A stretch of DNA of 56,000 nucleotides from Candidatus Omnitrophota bacterium (GCA_017992785.1 JAGONY010000001.1:1-56000), one strand, 5' to 3'. Positions 1-11,202 are shown, counted from the first letter of the stretch. Numbers and translations: made by a program. The notes: a model not told the origin generated them from the sequence alone.

Positions 1-762
1 CCGACGGTCAGGTCCAACGTGATACCATTCCTCGCCGGAATACCCGAGCGGGTCGGCTATGACAGGAAATGGGGTTTCCTGCTTACCAAGCGGCTTAAGG
101 ACACGAAACACCACCGAGAGAAGCACGAGATAGATTACAGCCTCGACGTGCTGCGGCCGGTCGGGATAACGCCGAAGGACAGGGCGCTCTACATGCCTGT
201 GAAGCCGGAATACGAGAGGGTAATAGAACGTTTCATGGACCTCGCCGATATAGGGAGCAAGGACATCATAGTCGCGATAAGCCCGGGGGCGAGCTGCCCG
301 TCGAAACGCTGGCCCGCTTACAGGTTCGGCCGCGTGGCGGACGAGCTTGCAGGAAGGCGCGGCGTAAAGGCAGTCATTATAGGCGGGCCGTCCGACAAGA
401 AGACGGTAGACGAGGTGAAGACCGGCATGCTGCACAGCCCGATAGTCCTGTCGGAGGAACATTCTCTCGGGGAGGTCGCGGCGCTGCTTAAGAGGTGCAA
501 ACTGCTGATCTCTAACGACTCCGGCCCGGTGCATATCGCGGTAGCGGTCGGGACCCCGGTCATCTCGATATTCGGCAGGCTGGACCCGGGGCTTTCTCCC
601 CAGAGGTGGGGGCCCGTCGGGCCGCGCGACATCGTCATACATAAGGATATCGGCTGCGAGGAATGCCTCGCGCACAACTGCAAGCTCGGTTTCAAATGCC
701 TCGAGGCTGTTACCGTCGAAGACGTCCTTTCGGCGGCGGAAGGGCTCCTCGGCGGCGGTTGA
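1..762 (+). CDS. glycosyltransferase family 9 (heptosyltransferase), 5' truncated by the window
   Basis: ADP-heptose:LPS heptosyltransferase-type enzyme (GT9, WaaC/WaaF/RfaF family), expected to add heptose to the LPS inner core at the cytoplasmic face of the inner membrane. The frame is open from base 1 (reads P-T-V-R-S-N-V before I-P-F-L-A-G-I-P), so the start lies outside the window; the GTG at 19 is internal. Seen: the family segment RSNVIPFLAGIPERVGY, the C-domain strand ISPGASCPSKRWP, the donor-site segment ISNDSGPVHIAVAVGTPVI and the terminal Cys-rich stretch C-EEC-x4-C typical of heptosyltransferases. 253 residues are visible. The gene ends where the hldD promoter begins, so hldD can be transcribed independently. 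Which heptose (I, II or other) is transferred cannot be told from this part. Confidence 0.88.
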   Translation, partial: PTVRSNVIPFLAGIPERVGYDRKWGFLLTKRLKDTKHHREKHEIDYSLDVLRPVGITPKDRALYMPVKPEYERVIERFMDLADIGSKDIIVAISPGASCPSKRWPAYRFGRVADELAGRRGVKAVIIGGPSDKKTVDEVKTGMLHSPIVLSEEHSLGEVAALLKRCKLLISNDSGPVHIAVAVGTPVISIFGRLDPGLSPQRWGPVGPRDIVIHKDIGCEECLAHNCKLGFKCLEAVTVEDVLSAAEGLLGGG

Positions 763-787
763 CATAACACGTTAATAGTGGTAAACT
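759..787 (+). promoter_or_regulatory. sigma70-type promoter for the heptose/KDO operon
   Basis: TTGACA at 759-764, a 17-base spacer and TAAACT at 782-787. The -35 box contains the TGA stop of the upstream heptosyltransferase. Predicted transcription start is near 794, giving a leader of about 20 bases before hldD at 815. Confidence 0.75.
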
Positions 788-814
788 TTTCGACAAAAGA
801 AAGCAAGGTAAACC

Positions 815-1732
815 ATGAAATTCTTAGTTACCGGAGCGGCAGGCCTCATAGGCTCCAACCTCGCGTTAGAACTCCAGAAGCACGGCAAGACCATCGCTTT
901 AGACGACCTTTCGGCGGGCAGGAAAGAGAACCTCGCGCGTTTTAAGGGGGCGATGGTCATCGCGGATATACGCAAAGTGGATTATTCGAAATTCCTCGAC
1001 AGGTGCGACGCCGTCTTTCACCAGGCCGCCATCACCGATACGACCGTCATGGACAGGAACCTCATGCTATCGGTCAACGTCGACGCTTTCAAGAGGCTCC
1101 TTATATACGCGAAATCTATCGGATGCAAGAAGATAGTATACGCGTCGAGCGCCGCGACATACGGCAAGGGCAAGGTCCCGATGAAAGAGACCGACAGGCC
1201 CGCGCCCGCAAACATCTACGGCGAGAGCAAGGTCCGCATGGAGCAGGTGGCGAAGGCGTTCGTGAAGGAGAATCCGGACTTCTCCGTTGTGGGGCTGCGT
1301 TATTTCAATGTCTACGGCCCCGGCGAGACGCACAAGAAGAAGGCCGCGAGCATGATATACCAGCTCTACCTTCAGATGGCTTCGGGTAAACGGCCAAGGG
1401 TATTCAAATGGGGGGAGCAATACCGCGATTTCATATACGTCAAAGACGTCGTCGCCGCGAACATGAAGGCGATGGCGTATAAGGGCAGCGGAGTTTTCAA
1501 TGCAGGCACGGGCTCGCCCGCCACGTTCAACGAAGTCATAGAGGCCCTGAACAGGGCGCTGAAGAAGGACCTGACACCCGAATATTTCGATAACCCTTAT
1601 GGTTTTTACCAGGACAGGACGCACGCCGATATTTCGCTGTCGAAGGCAGCGCTCAAGTTTTCCGCGAAATACGGAATAGAAGCGGGGATAAAAGATTACG
1701 TATCGATCCTGAAAAAACAGAAAAGGCGCTGA
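815..1732 (+). CDS. hldD: ADP-L-glycero-D-manno-heptose 6-epimerase
   Basis: Short-chain dehydrogenase-type epimerase that converts ADP-D-glycero-D-manno-heptose to the L-glycero form used by heptosyltransferases. Seen: the N-terminal Rossmann motif GAAGLIG (residues 7-13), the SSAATYG strand around 111-117, the catalytic YxxxK as Y135-GES-K139, and the RYFNVYGPGE segment typical of the family. 305 residues is close to the usual 310-330. The gene has its own promoter and is followed after one base by the heptose kinase gene, matching the pathway. A generic UDP-sugar epimerase is the alternative, but the internal sequence (FHQAAITDTTV, Q-Y-R-D-F-I-Y-V-K-D) and the neighbours favour HldD. Confidence 0.9.
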   Translation: MKFLVTGAAGLIGSNLALELQKHGKTIALDDLSAGRKENLARFKGAMVIADIRKVDYSKFLDRCDAVFHQAAITDTTVMDRNLMLSVNVDAFKRLLIYAKSIGCKKIVYASSAATYGKGKVPMKETDRPAPANIYGESKVRMEQVAKAFVKENPDFSVVGLRYFNVYGPGETHKKKAASMIYQLYLQMASGKRPRVFKWGEQYRDFIYVKDVVAANMKAMAYKGSGVFNAGTGSPATFNEVIEALNRALKKDLTPEYFDNPYGFYQDRTHADISLSKAALKFSAKYGIEAGIKDYVSILKKQKRR

Positions 1733-1733
1733 A

Positions 1734-2738
1734 ATGCTGAAAAAGACCGGTCTGGAGAAGCTCAATAAAACTGTTTCGAGATTCAGCGGCGCGAAGGTCC
1801 TCGTGATCGGGGACCTGATACTCGACGAATTCATCTGGGGCGATTCCTCGAGAATCTCGCCGGAGGCGCCGGTCCCGGTCGTGCTTGTGGGCAGGGAATC
1901 TATGATGCCCGGAGGCGCGGCAAACGTCGCGAGCAATATAAGCTCTATAGGCGCGAAGGCCTATCTCGCCGGCGTCATCGGCCGCGACGCGCACGGGCGG
2001 GAGCTCGAGACGATATTGAAGCAGAGGAACGTCGATCTTGAGGGGGTCATCTCGGACCCCGGCAGGCCCACGACGCTGAAGACGAGGGTCGTGGCGCGCC
2101 ACCAGCAGGTGGTGAGGATAGACCGCGAGAGCGCAAAGCCGCTCGCGGAATTGCAGAACAGGGAACTCTTGTCATTCATAAAGTCAAAGATAAAAGAGGT
2201 CGACGGTGTCATCATAGAGGATTACGGCAAGGGCGTCATAACGCCCGGCCTGCTGAAGGAGATCGTACCCCTCGCGAGAAAGCACCGGAAGATAATAACC
2301 GTGGACCCGAAGGAAGAGCATATTTCGTATTACAAGGGAGTGACGGCTATCACCCCGAACCGCAAAGAAGCGGAAGCCATGGGCGGCATAAAGGCGAAGG
2401 ACGATCCGTCGCTGGACAAGCTCGGAAGATCGTTGCTGGAAAGGCTGAAACTGCAGGCGGCGCTTATCACTTTAGGCGAGAACGGCATGAGGGTCTTTGA
2501 GCGCGGCGGTAAGATAACGCAGATTCCGACGATCGCGCAGGAGGTCTTCGACGTCTCGGGCGCCGGCGACACGGTCATAGCCACCTTTACGACGGCATTA
2601 TGCGCCGGCGCGAAGATGATAGAAGCCGCTCATATCTCCAATTTCGCGGGCGGCATAGTGGTCGGGAAGGTCGGCGTCGCGTCGACATCCCAGGCCGAAC
2701 TGAAGGCCCGCATCAGGGACCACCATTGGCAGCCCTGA
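1734..2738 (+). CDS. hldA: D-glycero-beta-D-manno-heptose-7-phosphate kinase (RfaE1 domain only)
   Basis: PfkB/ribokinase-family kinase that phosphorylates heptose 7-phosphate at C1 on the way to ADP-heptose. Seen: the substrate-binding PGGAANVASN (59-68), the ADP-site strand around ITPNRKEAE, and the C-terminal DVSGAGDT motif with catalytic D279. At 334 residues it is only the kinase half of the bifunctional E. coli HldE; the adenylyltransferase half (HldC/RfaE2) is not attached and is not in the window, so the split enzyme must be encoded elsewhere. ATG follows the hldD stop after one base, suggesting translational coupling. Confidence 0.9.
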   Translation: MLKKTGLEKLNKTVSRFSGAKVLVIGDLILDEFIWGDSSRISPEAPVPVVLVGRESMMPGGAANVASNISSIGAKAYLAGVIGRDAHGRELETILKQRNVDLEGVISDPGRPTTLKTRVVARHQQVVRIDRESAKPLAELQNRELLSFIKSKIKEVDGVIIEDYGKGVITPGLLKEIVPLARKHRKIITVDPKEEHISYYKGVTAITPNRKEAEAMGGIKAKDDPSLDKLGRSLLERLKLQAALITLGENGMRVFERGGKITQIPTIAQEVFDVSGAGDTVIATFTTALCAGAKMIEAAHISNFAGGIVVGKVGVASTSQAELKARIRDHHWQP

Positions 2739-2755
2739 CCCGAGGAGGCATCTGA

Positions 2756-5115
<2,360 letters not shown>

Positions 5116-5119
5116 AAAC

Positions 5120-5965
5120 GTGGCTAAAACCGTATCTATCGGAAAGATAAAGATCGGCGGAGATAACCCGCTGGTCCTGATAGCCGGGCCGTGCGTAATA
5201 GAGAGCGAGGCATCGGCCGTCCGGCACGCGAGCGCGATAAAGAAGATCGCGGACAGGCTTGATATCCCGTATGTCTATAAGTCCAGCTACGATAAGGCAA
5301 ACAGGACATCGGTAAAATCTTTCCGCGGGCCGGGGCTCGTGAAAGGCCTGAAGATATTGAAGGCGGTTAAGGCCGCCGCAGGTGTGCCGGTATTGAGCGA
5401 CGTGCACTGCAAGGAAGAACTCAATGCGGCCGCTAAGGTCCTCGACGTGATCCAGGTGCCGGCATTCCTTTCGAGGCAGACGGATTTCATCATAGCCGCG
5501 GCAAGGACCGGGAAGGTCGTGAACATAAAGAAGGGCCAGTTCATGGCGCCATGGGACGTGAAATTCGCGGCCGAGAAAGCGGCGGCGGCCGGGAACAAGT
5601 CGATCATAATAACCGAGCGCGGCGCCAGTTTCGGGTATAATAACCTTGTAAGCGACATGAGGTCGCTCGTGATACTCGGAGAACTCGGTTATCCGGTCAT
5701 ATTCGACGCGACGCATTCCGTGCAATTGCCGGGAGGCAGGGGCGAGTCATCGGGCGGTGAAAGCAGGTTTATACCGGTGCTCGCGCGCGCGGCCGTGGCT
5801 GCGGGATGCGACGGCCTCTTCCTTGAGGTCCACGAGGACCCGAGGTGCGCGCTCTGCGACGGCCCGAACTCCGTGGCGCTCAAAGACCTCGAAGAGCTCC
5901 TTATTACGGTGAAGGAGATACACGAGATAGTAAAAGATAATGCAGGCAAGGGGGGGCGCAAATGA
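5120..5965 (+). CDS. kdsA: KDO-8-phosphate synthase, metal-dependent class
   Basis: Condenses arabinose 5-phosphate with phosphoenolpyruvate to KDO 8-phosphate. The start is a GTG preceded by AAGGAG inside the end of pyrG. Seen: LIAGPCVIESE at the N-terminus, KSSYDKANRTS, and DATHSVQLPGG. The four metal ligands known from Aquifex KdsA have counterparts: C25, H199, E236 (LEVHEDP) and D247 (CDGPN). The E. coli-type metal-independent enzyme has Asn instead of the Cys, so this one should need a divalent metal. 281 residues is normal. The downstream kdsD, which makes its substrate, overlaps by ATGA. Confidence 0.95.
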   Translation: MAKTVSIGKIKIGGDNPLVLIAGPCVIESEASAVRHASAIKKIADRLDIPYVYKSSYDKANRTSVKSFRGPGLVKGLKILKAVKAAAGVPVLSDVHCKEELNAAAKVLDVIQVPAFLSRQTDFIIAAARTGKVVNIKKGQFMAPWDVKFAAEKAAAAGNKSIIITERGASFGYNNLVSDMRSLVILGELGYPVIFDATHSVQLPGGRGESSGGESRFIPVLARAAVAAGCDGLFLEVHEDPRCALCDGPNSVALKDLEELLITVKEIHEIVKDNAGKGGRK

Positions 5966-6918
5966 TAAAGCGCGCGAAAGAAGTCCTGAGGATAGAAGCG
6001 GCCGCGGTGTCGTCTCTTATACGCAGGGTAGATAAAAATTTCGAGAAAGCGGTCAGGGCGGTCCTTGCGTGTAAGGGCAAGCTCGTCGTGACGGGCATGG
6101 GCAAACCGGGTTTCATAGGCGCGAAGATATCGGCCACTCTCTCGTCGACGGGGACGCCGAGCCTTTACCTGCACCCGGCCGACGCCATACACGGTGACCT
6201 CGGCAGGGTAACGAAGGACGACGTCGTGCTCGCGATATCGAACTCAGGCGAGACCGAGGAGATAATAAGGCTCCTGCCGACGCTGAAGAAGATCGGCACG
6301 AGGATAATAGCCATGACCGGCAACAGGGATTCGACCCTCGCCAGGCACAGTGATGTCGTGCTGGATGTCGCGGTAAAGAAAGAGGCGTGCCCGCTCAACC
6401 TTGCGCCGACCGCTTCGACGACCGCGATGCTCGCTATGGGCGACGCGCTGGCTGTCGCGCTGCTGGACCGCAGGGGATTCAGGCGGGAGGATTTCGCGCT
6501 ATATCACCCGGGCGGATCGCTCGGCAAGAGGCTTATACTGAAGGTCGAGGATATAATGAGGAAGGGCAAGGAGAACCCGGTCGTCGGCGACGATATGAAG
6601 ATCAAAGACGTGCTGCTGAGGATCACGGGCGCGCGCGCGGGTTCGGCGAGCGTCGTGGACAAAAAAGGCGTATTGTCCGGGATATTTACCGACGGGGACC
6701 TCCGCAGGCACCTCGGTACGGATCCCCTGCTTTCTCTTAAGCCGGTAAAGCAGGTCATGACGAAGGATCCCGTGACGATCTCCAAGGATATGCTCGCCGC
6801 GGACGCTTTCCGCATCCTGCGGGAGAAGAGGATAGACGAGATCCCGGTCGTTGACAAGTCGAAGAGGCCTATAGGCCTCGTGGACGTCCAGGACCTGCTG
6901 AAGGCGGGGCTAGTATAA
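5962..6918 (+). CDS. kdsD: arabinose-5-phosphate isomerase (KdsD/KpsF)
   Basis: Isomerises ribulose 5-phosphate to arabinose 5-phosphate, the first committed KDO step. Seen: an N-terminal SIS domain with VTGMGKPGFIGAKISATLSS and AISNSGETEEI, the linker motif YHPGGSLGKRL, and two CBS domains (about residues 200-255 and 265-318) including DGDLRR and IDEIPVVD. 318 residues is standard. It lies between the enzyme using its product (kdsA) and the KDO-8-P phosphatase (kdsC). The CBS pair suggests ligand control, possibly by a nucleotide or sugar; this is family knowledge, not visible here. Confidence 0.94.
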   Translation: MIKRAKEVLRIEAAAVSSLIRRVDKNFEKAVRAVLACKGKLVVTGMGKPGFIGAKISATLSSTGTPSLYLHPADAIHGDLGRVTKDDVVLAISNSGETEEIIRLLPTLKKIGTRIIAMTGNRDSTLARHSDVVLDVAVKKEACPLNLAPTASTTAMLAMGDALAVALLDRRGFRREDFALYHPGGSLGKRLILKVEDIMRKGKENPVVGDDMKIKDVLLRITGARAGSASVVDKKGVLSGIFTDGDLRRHLGTDPLLSLKPVKQVMTKDPVTISKDMLAADAFRILREKRIDEIPVVDKSKRPIGLVDVQDLLKAGLV

Positions 6919-6921
6919 AAA

Positions 6922-7422
6922 ATGGACATATCCGAAAAAGCGAAAAAGATAAAACTCCTTGTCCTTGACGTCGACGGTGTAATGACCGACGGCAGGGTTT
7001 ATTACGATGATTTCGGCGACCAGCTGAAGGCGTTCGACATCCAGGACGGCTACGGGCTCACGCTCTGGTGGAAGGCGGGGCTCAAGTCCGCTATCATAAC
7101 CGCGAAGAAATCCCGCATCGTTACCCGCCGCGCGAAAGCCTGCCATATTGATAAGGCCTTTATGGGCGCGCGCGACAAAGGCGCAGAATACGAAAAATTG
7201 CTCAGGATATTCAGGGTCACCGACGAAGAGGTCTGTTTTATAGGCGACGACCTTATAGACCTGCCTGTCATGAGGCGGGCCGGACTGGCTGTCGCGGTCC
7301 CCTACAGCCGCCCCGAACTCAAAGCCATATCCCACTACACCACCCTTGCTGAAGGCGGCCGCGGGGCGATAAGGGAGATCGTCGAGATCATCCTGAAAGC
7401 CCAGTCCAAATGGCACAGTTGA
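6922..7422 (+). CDS. kdsC: KDO-8-phosphate phosphatase
   Basis: HAD-superfamily phosphatase that releases KDO from KDO 8-phosphate. Seen: the nucleophile motif VLDVDGVMTDG with D16 and D18, the family-specific FDIQDGYGL segment, and the motif IV stretch FIGDDLIDLPVM. 166 residues without a cap domain matches the tetrameric C0-type KdsC. It closes a set that holds every enzyme from ribulose 5-phosphate to CMP-KDO (kdsD, kdsA, kdsC, kdsB). Its TGA stop is part of the -35 box of the next promoter. Confidence 0.93.
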   Translation: MDISEKAKKIKLLVLDVDGVMTDGRVYYDDFGDQLKAFDIQDGYGLTLWWKAGLKSAIITAKKSRIVTRRAKACHIDKAFMGARDKGAEYEKLLRIFRVTDEEVCFIGDDLIDLPVMRRAGLAVAVPYSRPELKAISHYTTLAEGGRGAIREIVEIILKAQSKWHS

Positions 7423-7447
7423 CAAAATAAATCTCCTAACATATACT
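7419..7447 (+). promoter_or_regulatory. sigma70-type promoter for the secretion/pilus operon
   Basis: TTGACA at 7419-7424, a 17-base spacer and TATACT at 7442-7447. The -35 box includes the kdsC stop codon TGA. Predicted start of transcription is about 7454, followed by a GGGAG ribosome binding site at 7461-7465 and the ATG at 7471. Confidence 0.82.
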
Positions 7448-7470
7448 ATGACTCAATAAAGGGAGAGACG

Positions 7471-9171
7471 ATGCCGAAAAGAGAGAAAAAATCTCTCGGG
7501 GAAGCGCTCGTAGAACTCGGCCTTATAGATGCCGGGAAGCTCAAAAAGGCGAAATCGGAGGTCGAAAAGACCAAAGAGCCGCTTCGGCGCGTTCTCGTGA
7601 AACTCGGCATGGTGGACGAGGACGCCATACTCTCCTTTTTTGAGGGGCAGATGGGCGTCCCGCGCATAGATTTCTCCAATTATATCCTCGACCCGAAGGT
7701 AGTCGAGCTCCTCCCTGAAACATTCTGCAGGAAAAATTCCGTGCTTCCGCTTTTCAAGATAGCCGACACGCTGACGATCGCGATGACCGACCCTATGGAC
7801 GTATTTACGATAGACGAGGTCCGCGCAAGGACAAGATGCGAGGTCGAGCCGGTAGTCGTCTCGGACAAGGACCTGCAGCGCGTCTTCGGCCAGTATTACG
7901 GCGCGAAGGGCACCATGGACGATATAGTCAAATCCATCGACAAGGACAAGCTGGCCTTGAAGGAAGGGGCGGAACCGGAACTGAAGGCGCTCGAAGGGCT
8001 GGTAGAGGAAGCGCCGGTCGTCCGGCTTGTCAACCTCGTAGTAATGGAAGCGCTGAAGGCCGGCGCGTCGGACATACATATAGAGCCGGAAGAGGAGAGT
8101 CTCCTGACGAGATACAGGATAGACGGTGTCCTGCACGAGGTCGTATCTCCGCCGAAGAACCTGCAGGCGGCGGTCATATCGCGCATAAAGATACTCTCCG
8201 GCATGAACATCGCCGAGCGCAGGATACCCCAGGACGGGAGGTTCCAGCTGAAGATAGAGAACCGGCAGATAGATTGCAGGGTCTCGACGATACCGACCGT
8301 ATACGGCGAGAACGTCGTGATAAGGTTGCTCGACCTCAACAGCGTCCTCCTGGGATTGAGCGACCTGGGTTTTTCCAAGGACGACCTCACGGTATACGAA
8401 AAACTCATACACAAGCCGTACGGCATCATACTCGTGACCGGGCCCACCGGCTCGGGAAAGACGACGACGCTCTATTCGTCGTTGAGCACGATAAATTCCC
8501 CCGAAAAGAACATCGTAACGATAGAGGACCCTATAGAATACCGCCTCCATATGGTCCGGCAGATGCAGATAAACCCGAAGGCGGGGCTGACCTTCGCGAG
8601 CGGCCTGCGCTCTATACTGCGCCAGGATCCCGATATCGTCATGGTCGGCGAGATCCGCGACCTCGACACCGCTGAAGTCGCGATACAGGCCGCGCTGACG
8701 GGCCACCTTGTCCTGAGCACCCTGCATACGAACGACGCGCCCGGCGCGATCACGCGCCTGATCGATATGGGGCTCGAGCCGTTCCTCGTGTCGTCGTCGA
8801 TAACCGGTGTTATCGCGCAGCGCCTCGTGCGGCTCATCTGCCCCGACTGCAAGAAGGAATATAAGCCGTCGGACAACGTCCTCGAGGACGTTGGCATGAT
8901 CTCGTATAAGGACAGCGTAAAGTTTTACCGCGGCAAGGGCTGCGACAAATGCATGCAGACCGGCTACAGGGGAAGGATAGGCATATTCGAACTGATGGTT
9001 CCGGGCGACGATATACGCGCGTTAACGGTGGCCAAGGCCTCCACATCGGATATAAGGAAGGCCGCGCTTAAGGCGGGCATGAAGACGATGCAGCAGGACG
9101 GGCTCGAAAAGGTCAAGGCAGGCAAGACGACACTCGAAGAGGTCATGCGCGTTACCCAGCAGGAAGAGTAG
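7471..9171 (+). CDS. type II secretion / type IV pilus assembly ATPase (GspE/PilB)
   Basis: Hexameric cytoplasmic ATPase that powers pseudopilus or pilus extension. Seen: an N-terminal GspE/MshE-type domain (LGEALVELGLI... about residues 8-145), then Walker A GPTGSGKTT (324-332), the Asp box IEDPIEY (351-357), Walker B with ILRQDPDIVMVGEIRD (382-397), the His box TLHTNDA (418-424), and a zinc-binding tetracysteine C457/C460 and C491/C494. 566 residues is the usual length. It opens a tight operon directly followed by the GspF-type platform protein. No PilT retraction ATPase is nearby. Whether to call it GspE or PilB depends on the machine (see findings). Confidence 0.93.
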   Translation: MPKREKKSLGEALVELGLIDAGKLKKAKSEVEKTKEPLRRVLVKLGMVDEDAILSFFEGQMGVPRIDFSNYILDPKVVELLPETFCRKNSVLPLFKIADTLTIAMTDPMDVFTIDEVRARTRCEVEPVVVSDKDLQRVFGQYYGAKGTMDDIVKSIDKDKLALKEGAEPELKALEGLVEEAPVVRLVNLVVMEALKAGASDIHIEPEEESLLTRYRIDGVLHEVVSPPKNLQAAVISRIKILSGMNIAERRIPQDGRFQLKIENRQIDCRVSTIPTVYGENVVIRLLDLNSVLLGLSDLGFSKDDLTVYEKLIHKPYGIILVTGPTGSGKTTTLYSSLSTINSPEKNIVTIEDPIEYRLHMVRQMQINPKAGLTFASGLRSILRQDPDIVMVGEIRDLDTAEVAIQAALTGHLVLSTLHTNDAPGAITRLIDMGLEPFLVSSSITGVIAQRLVRLICPDCKKEYKPSDNVLEDVGMISYKDSVKFYRGKGCDKCMQTGYRGRIGIFELMVPGDDIRALTVAKASTSDIRKAALKAGMKTMQQDGLEKVKAGKTTLEEVMRVTQQEE

Positions 9172-9174
9172 ACG

Positions 9175-10389
9175 ATGCCGAATTTCCGTTATAAGGCGAG
9201 GGACCAGGCAGGCAAGCTCGTTGAAGGCGTGATGGAGTCCGCCACCGAACACGACCTGGCCGACAAGCTCCGGAAGATGGGATACATTGTCACAGGGGTC
9301 TTTCCGGCGGCGGGAGGCGTCTCCCTCGAGGAGATACTCCTCGGTTTCAACAGGATAAGCGTAGAAGACACGATCTTCTTTAATATACAGCTCTCTAATA
9401 TGCTCGACGCGGGGCTTCCGCTGCTGACATGCCTTAATTCGATATCGCTGCAGGCGGAGAATAGGCAGATAAAGAAGGTGATCTCCGACGTCCGGCTCAA
9501 GGTCGAGACGGGCCTTTCCCTTTCGGAGGCGATGGCAAGCCACCCGGGCGTATTCTCGCGCCTTACGGTAAGCATGGTAAAAGCCGGCGAGGCGAGCGGG
9601 AACCTCCCCATCGTGCTCAAGAGGCTTGCGGATTTCGGTGAGAGCGAGATGGACCTGAGGCAGAGGGTCAGCGCGGCGATCATATACCCTGCCATACTTT
9701 CGCTTGCTTCCTTTGCCGCGGTAATATTCATTGTCACGTCGGTCATCCCGAAATTCGCGGAGATATTCGATAAGTTCCATGTCCAGCTTCCGCTGATAAC
9801 GCGGATGCTCAACTCGGCGGGGATCGCGTTAAGGGATTACTGGCATCTCTACGTTCTCGCGGCGCTGGCGATCGCGCTTGCCGCGCGCATATATGTAAAT
9901 ACGGGCATCGGCCGCCTGCAGTTCGACCAGTTGAAGCTTTCGCTTCCGGTAATAGGCCCGCTGATGAAGAAGGCGGCCATATCCCGGGCCGGTCGGACAC
10001 TGGCCACACTCTTCTCGAGCGGCGTGCCGATACTCGAATCGCTCGAGATACTGGAGGGCACTATCGGCAATGAGGTCCTCGCCCGCGTCATGGCGACCGT
10101 CCGCGAGGCGGTGCGCGGCGGAAGCAAGATCTCGGAACCGCTCAAGGTCAGCGGGGAGTTCCCTCCCGATACCATCCAGATGATCGCGGCAGGCGAAGAG
10201 ACCGGAAACCTCGATGTGATGCTTAATAAGGTCGCCGACCTCTATGATTCAGCCGTCGCTTACAGCATAAAAAAACTTACGGCGTTTCTTGAGCCTGCGT
10301 TCCTGTTGATAATGGGTTCCGTCGTGGCGGTCATAATGGCCTCGACTTTAATACCGATGTTCGACCTGATAAAGATCCTCAGGCGATAA
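9175..10389 (+). CDS. type II secretion / type IV pilus inner-membrane platform protein (GspF/PilC)
   Basis: Polytopic inner-membrane platform protein that couples the ATPase to pilin assembly. Seen: the N-terminal MPNFRYKARDQAGKLVEG signature, two T2SSF repeats (about residues 70-190 and 270-395) with the motif KAGEASGNL in the first and AAGEETGNLD in the second, and hydrophobic segments near 170-195, 220-240 and 370-395. 404 residues is standard. It starts three bases after the ATPase stop. Confidence 0.93.
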   Translation: MPNFRYKARDQAGKLVEGVMESATEHDLADKLRKMGYIVTGVFPAAGGVSLEEILLGFNRISVEDTIFFNIQLSNMLDAGLPLLTCLNSISLQAENRQIKKVISDVRLKVETGLSLSEAMASHPGVFSRLTVSMVKAGEASGNLPIVLKRLADFGESEMDLRQRVSAAIIYPAILSLASFAAVIFIVTSVIPKFAEIFDKFHVQLPLITRMLNSAGIALRDYWHLYVLAALAIALAARIYVNTGIGRLQFDQLKLSLPVIGPLMKKAAISRAGRTLATLFSSGVPILESLEILEGTIGNEVLARVMATVREAVRGGSKISEPLKVSGEFPPDTIQMIAAGEETGNLDVMLNKVADLYDSAVAYSIKKLTAFLEPAFLLIMGSVVAVIMASTLIPMFDLIKILRR

Positions 10390-10393
10390 CAAA

Positions 10394-10402
10394 AAGGAGG
10401 GG
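10394..10402 (+). promoter_or_regulatory. strong ribosome binding site of the major pseudopilin gene
   Basis: AAGGAGGGG four bases before the ATG at 10407, the strongest Shine-Dalgarno in this operon. This fits a pilin that must be made in excess over the machinery proteins. Confidence 0.6.
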
Positions 10403-10406
10403 TAAG

Positions 10407-10841
10407 ATGAAGAAAGGTTTCACACTTATCGAGCTGTTGATAGTCATCATGGTAATAGCGATACTTATCGGGATAGCCCTGCCGAGGTTCCGCGGCATGC
10501 AGGAGGAGGGCAACGTCGCGAAGGCGAAGGGCGAGCTCGTCACGCTGCAGGCGGCCGTGGAGAGCTATTACATGCATAACAATAACACTTATCCGGCCGC
10601 GCTCGCGAACCTTACGACCGCGACCCCGCAGATCGTGGACGCGACGCTTCCCGAAGACCCGTTCAATGTCGGCAACGATTACGGCTACGCGCAGTCCCCG
10701 GACGGCAGGTATTATGTCCTTTACTCCGTAGGGACCGGCGGTAACGGAAGCGCGTCGGTAGCGAATACCGGCGTCATTACGGAGACGAACGGCACGAGCT
10801 GCATCTATGTGTCGAACGCGGGACGCGATACGCAGCCCTAA
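10407..10841 (+). CDS. major pseudopilin, GspG-like
   Basis: Prepilin that would form the pseudopilus shaft. Seen: a short basic leader MKKG cleaved before F5, giving the mature N-terminus FTLIELLIVIMVIAILIGIA with Glu at +5 and a proline soon after the hydrophobic helix. The rest is a small globular domain with the GspG-like pattern KAKGELVTLQAAVESYYMHNNNTYP and a C-terminal loop region. 144 residues matches GspG. A prepilin peptidase (not in the window) would be needed. It is the first of four consecutive pilin-like genes. Confidence 0.9.
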   Translation: MKKGFTLIELLIVIMVIAILIGIALPRFRGMQEEGNVAKAKGELVTLQAAVESYYMHNNNTYPAALANLTTATPQIVDATLPEDPFNVGNDYGYAQSPDGRYYVLYSVGTGGNGSASVANTGVITETNGTSCIYVSNAGRDTQP

Positions 10842-10842
10842 C

Positions 10843-11202
10843 GTGCGCAGCAGAAAAGGCTTCACGCTTCTTGAAGTCCTGTTGGCCGTTGTCCTCATGG
10901 CCGGCGGTTTTATAGCCCTGTCACAGGCAGTCGTGACAGGGCTTTTTGTCTCCGGCGGCAGCGAGCAGGAGCTCGTGGCCGCGAACCTCGCTCAGGAGCG
11001 AATGGAGGGCATAAGGAACACGGCATACGCGTCCGTTACGAACGAGGCCCGCGCTCCGGTCGCCGGTTTCACGACATACGAGAGGGAAGTGGTCGTAACG
11101 ACACCGCTGGCAAGTTTGAAGCAGGTGAATGTGACCGTATACTGGCAGTCGAAATCGAATGAATTAAGTTTCAGCCTGGTGACATATGTCTCGGACATAT
11201 AA
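10843..11202 (+). CDS. minor pseudopilin, GspI/PilV-like
   Basis: Small prepilin with leader M-R-S-R-K-G before F-T-L-L-E-V, a hydrophobic helix LLAVVLMAGGFIALSQAVV and the LAQERMEGIRN segment typical of GspI/PilV proteins. I chose the GTG at 10843 because it gives a six-residue basic leader and starts one base after the upstream stop. An ATG at 10807 in the same frame would overlap the upstream gene by 35 bases and make an 18-residue leader. 119 residues from the chosen start. It probably belongs to the pseudopilus tip complex with the J- and K-like proteins that follow. Confidence 0.8.
   Translation: MRSRKGFTLLEVLLAVVLMAGGFIALSQAVVTGLFVSGGSEQELVAANLAQERMEGIRNTAYASVTNEARAPVAGFTTYEREVVVTTPLASLKQVNVTVYWQSKSNELSFSLVTYVSDI

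Noticed and set aside
7453-8727. Antisense frame of 424 codons opposite the GspE/PilB gene
   Set aside because: Shadow of a certain gene; no recognisable domain, no ribosome site, and GC-rich coding DNA commonly leaves the complementary frame open.
10807-10842. Longer start for the GspI-like pilin (ATG 10807)
   Set aside because: It would overlap the upstream pilin by 35 bases and give an 18-residue prepilin leader. GTG 10843 gives a six-residue basic leader. It cannot be fully excluded.
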